DNA of 24,722 bases, taken from NCBI GenBank assembly GCA_009602725.1, contig WELB01000007.1, forward strand, positions 601,631-626,352, given 5' to 3'. The notes beneath the pieces are model-generated. The model worked only from the letters and a program-made list of their open reading frames with translations, made no database searches and had not been told where the DNA came from. This DNA comes from Spirogloea muscicola. Lineage: Eukaryota > Streptophyta > Zygnematophyceae > Spirogloeales > Spirogloeaceae. Positions 22,578-24,722 of this stretch are shown in pieces (position 1 is the stretch's first letter; every line of letters begins with the position of its first letter). The translations under genes were made by a program, and so were the position numbers.

Positions 22578-23097
22578 CTGTCACAAATTGCATAGCCTTG
22601 ATATCTGCAAGACCTCAAGCGTTGGTCAAGATCCACTGCTTCATCTCAGTGGAGCTAGGAGACTCAAAGAGGAACCCCATGGCTTTCTCAGTGCTGTCTG
22701 CATGGTCTGGCACTGGGCTTTTCTACTCCAAGGAGTTGACTAATTTGGAGACTGCTGTGAAGTAGAACAAATTTAGCCAGCAGACTTTTCTGAGCGAGGA
22801 GGCCGTTTGAAAGCCTTTTCTTTTGGCATTGGCTGACAGTGCTTTATAATCCTGTGAAGGCTGACATTGACAAATTGGCAGCTACTGTAGCTGTAATGGC
22901 TTGAATGGCTGTTTGTACATCTCATAAGTACTCAGTAGTCCTCAAGGTGTTGGTCTTTCGAGACCTCTGCCTGAAGTTAAATCCACGACTGATAACGAGT
23001 AAGACATTTGACTGGCAACATTGTACGATGAAGTAGGACGACTACTAAACTCAAGCAGTTGCAAAGGTGGTAAGTGGTGCTACCTTGCTCGTCCTCC
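22578..23097. other. Convergent 3' region between LACS and the PMP22-like gene
   Basis: About 520 bases holding the 3' ends of two convergent genes. No reading frame or RNA gene is supported. A TGTAA string near 22891 on the plus strand is compatible with the green-algal poly(A) signal for LACS, but that is only a suggestion. Confidence 0.5.
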
Positions 23098-24584
23098 TTA
23101 TCTTAGCAGACGAGATTGGGACCTCAGGATGAGGAATGTTGTCCTGTGCCATGTGCAACATATGCATGCCACGTTGTACAGCAAGTCAGTCGACTGGAGC
23201 AGCTGAGGTGACTTTGCTGGCAAAGATTAACTGCTGCCAGAAAGTAGTGAGCTTGTGCAGGAGAACCTCTTACCAAAAAACAGCGACACAATTCACGTAC
23301 AGTGCCCTCAAGTGCATTGGCACGTATTTGTAATTGATTATGGAAACCAGCGGCCATAGCTGCATCAGAAGAAGCAAATCTGATAAGGTGCCCACATGTC
23401 ATTGCTCCCAAGAGGGTCAGAATCTTCTACTATATATGGTGAAAGGAGTCCATGCAGAAGATGGCTAATACTTGGGGGAGACTGCTAAGGAGTAGACTCC
23501 GACTGAGACATTCCCCTTACAAAGACTACTATGCTTGCTTCACAAGCCACATCCTGGGGCTGCTGGCCGGCAACATCATTTTTCATGACTGGTCCAGAAT
23601 TGTGCAGCCACTTGAGCCACTTGCGACAGGAGCACTAGAGAACACTCACTCGCCAGCCGTTTATCTGAACGGATGGATAGTCTCGCCGAATCTTCTCCCG
23701 CACTGCTGGCATCGGCCTACCTGCAGTGCAGCTTGAGCTTTGCGCGCTGGTTAGGCCGAGCAAAAGGTTCCCTTAGAGCCGCAATAGGGACATTCCCAGA
23801 GGAGGCCCCCTGACCAGGAACAAGGGGTATACCATCGAGGATTTCAGTGCCCTGCCCATGGCCTGTTGATTCCTCAGAGTAGGCCATTGCAAGCGTATGA
23901 AAATGACCGTGTCAATAGGCGGATGGGCGACACACCTTCAACAACCCTGGCGATGAAGAACATGTTGGCCAGGTTCATGATCGGTCCGTACGTGAGCTGC
24001 TCAACAGCTACCTGCAGAGGCTCGCGAGCAGCAGCATACATCTTCAGAAGAGTGTGGGACCGATGCGAAGCACCTCTCGTGCGGCCACGGAAGGAGGGAA
24101 CCTCAGAATGCCACAGCGGCGGACGGCATGGGAGCCGCATTTCCGAAGGTCGGAGCACGGCGGGACCTTGCAGAGGACGGTGGGTGTGTCCTGGGCGCTG
24201 CGGAAGATGCGGTCCAGCAGCCTGTGGACAATGTGGAGGCTCGGGCCGCCGAACAAGAGCCCGAAGAGCTGCCGCAGCGGAGCCAGCGCCGCTCCGTGTG
24301 GCCCGTCAAGCGCTCATGTTGAACGGCGGGAGCGCCGCCCTCGCCCCTCGCTAGGGTTAAGGTTTTAGGTTTTGAGAGTTTAAGGTCAGGGTTAAGAATC
24401 TAGGGTTAAGGCCAGGCCGGCTGGGCGCCATATCCTGGCAACTGCGGCCGCGGGCCGAGCGGGACGAGCCGGCGGCGGGACTCACGGCCATGAGGCCCAT
24501 ACGGCGGAGCTGCAGGCGAGGCGCGCCGGAGATGCGCTGCGACAGCGCGTCGCTGAGCGCCGCTAGGGCGCCCGCCGTCACGGC
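23098..24584 (-). CDS. PMP22/Mpv17 family membrane protein (N-terminal exon unresolved)
   Basis: Small four-helix protein of the peroxisomal, mitochondrial or chloroplast-envelope membrane; family members act as pores or in solute balance, with the exact function unsettled. Exons in transcript order are 24486-24584, 24167-24268, 23936-24011, 23650-23720, 23274-23359 and 23098-23143, all GT-AG and in frame, with 159 aa visible. Motifs in order are AVTAGALAALSDALSQRISG, LFGLLFGGPSLHIVHRLLDR, VAVEQLTYGPIMNLANMFF, VVEGRPMPAVREKIRRDYPS, GWR then LWPLVSIINYKYVPMHLRAL, and the last helix CVAVFWTTFLILR. The usual length is about 180-190 aa, so about 20-30 residues are missing. They are either in 24588-24722 (a PLRT-like stretch is there, typical just before AVTAG) or beyond the window. 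The start of the 24584 exon is inferred from a CAG acceptor and an upstream in-frame TGA. I cannot say whether it is PMP22, PXMP2-like or Mpv17 proper. Confidence 0.87.
24352..24412 (+). repeat. Telomere-like degenerate array in PMP22-like intron
   Basis: CTAGGGTTAAGG, TTTTAGG, TTTTGAG, TTTAAGG, CAGGGTTAAG and CTAGGGTTAAGG follow one another within the intron 24269-24485. They look like decayed TTTAGGG/TTAGGG units. This is the longest of three such tracts in the window, and all three lie in introns of minus-strand genes. Confidence 0.6.
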
Positions 24585-24722
24585 CTGCCTCCAGCGGCCA
24601 ATGCAGGCGGCCCGTCAGGCGCGCGGCAGCCCGGCGGCGAAGCTGGGCCGGGGCGGGCGACGGGCGACGAGTGCGCAGAGGGCCCGGCAGGCGGCCGAGG
24701 GCCTCCCTGCGCCGGCAGCGGC

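Noticed and set aside
23098-23128. Shorter final PMP22-like exons using a GAG acceptor or one at about 23093
   Set aside because: The CAG acceptor at 23144-23146 gives FWTTFLILR, matching the conserved C-terminal helix better than FWSQSR or FWRTSK.

Overview
The window is nuclear DNA from a green eukaryote, most likely a streptophyte (charophyte-grade) alga. It carries intron-rich genes with GT-AG introns, a plant-type cytosolic long-chain acyl-CoA synthetase, a LONESOME HIGHWAY (LHW)-class bHLH protein, a plant-like linker histone, and degenerate TTTAGGG-like tracts in introns. A Mesostigma-like organism is a guess. Nothing here is prokaryotic: there are no operons, CRISPR arrays or phage genes.

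Layout. 1-1106 (+): linker histone H1, two exons. 3581-4116 (+): core histone H2A, two exons. 4623-7115 (-): 26S proteasome ATPase RPT2, seven exons, convergent with H2A. 7116-10198: a repeat-rich intergenic block between two divergent genes. It holds diverged tandem units, two ~410-bp inverted-repeat transposable elements of one family in opposite orientation, and many copies of a short hairpin-forming motif. 10199-15818 (+): LHW-like bHLH regulator, eleven exons, 1039 codons. 17064-22577 (+): long-chain acyl-CoA synthetase, twenty exons, 662 codons. 23098-24584 (-): PMP22/Mpv17-type membrane protein, 3' five exons visible, convergent with LACS; its N-terminal exon is not resolved.

Exon models were built by hand from reading frame, GT/AG sites and remembered family sequences. 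Every internal junction keeps frame, and the four complete multi-exon models of H1, H2A, RPT2 and LACS give family-typical lengths. The genes do not form a pathway: they are chromatin, proteolysis, transcription, lipid and organelle-membrane housekeeping genes plus one developmental regulator. The most interesting items are the complete LHW-class gene in what looks like an alga, the element pair with visible target-site duplications (one inserted into a tandem unit), and the dispersed hairpin motif.
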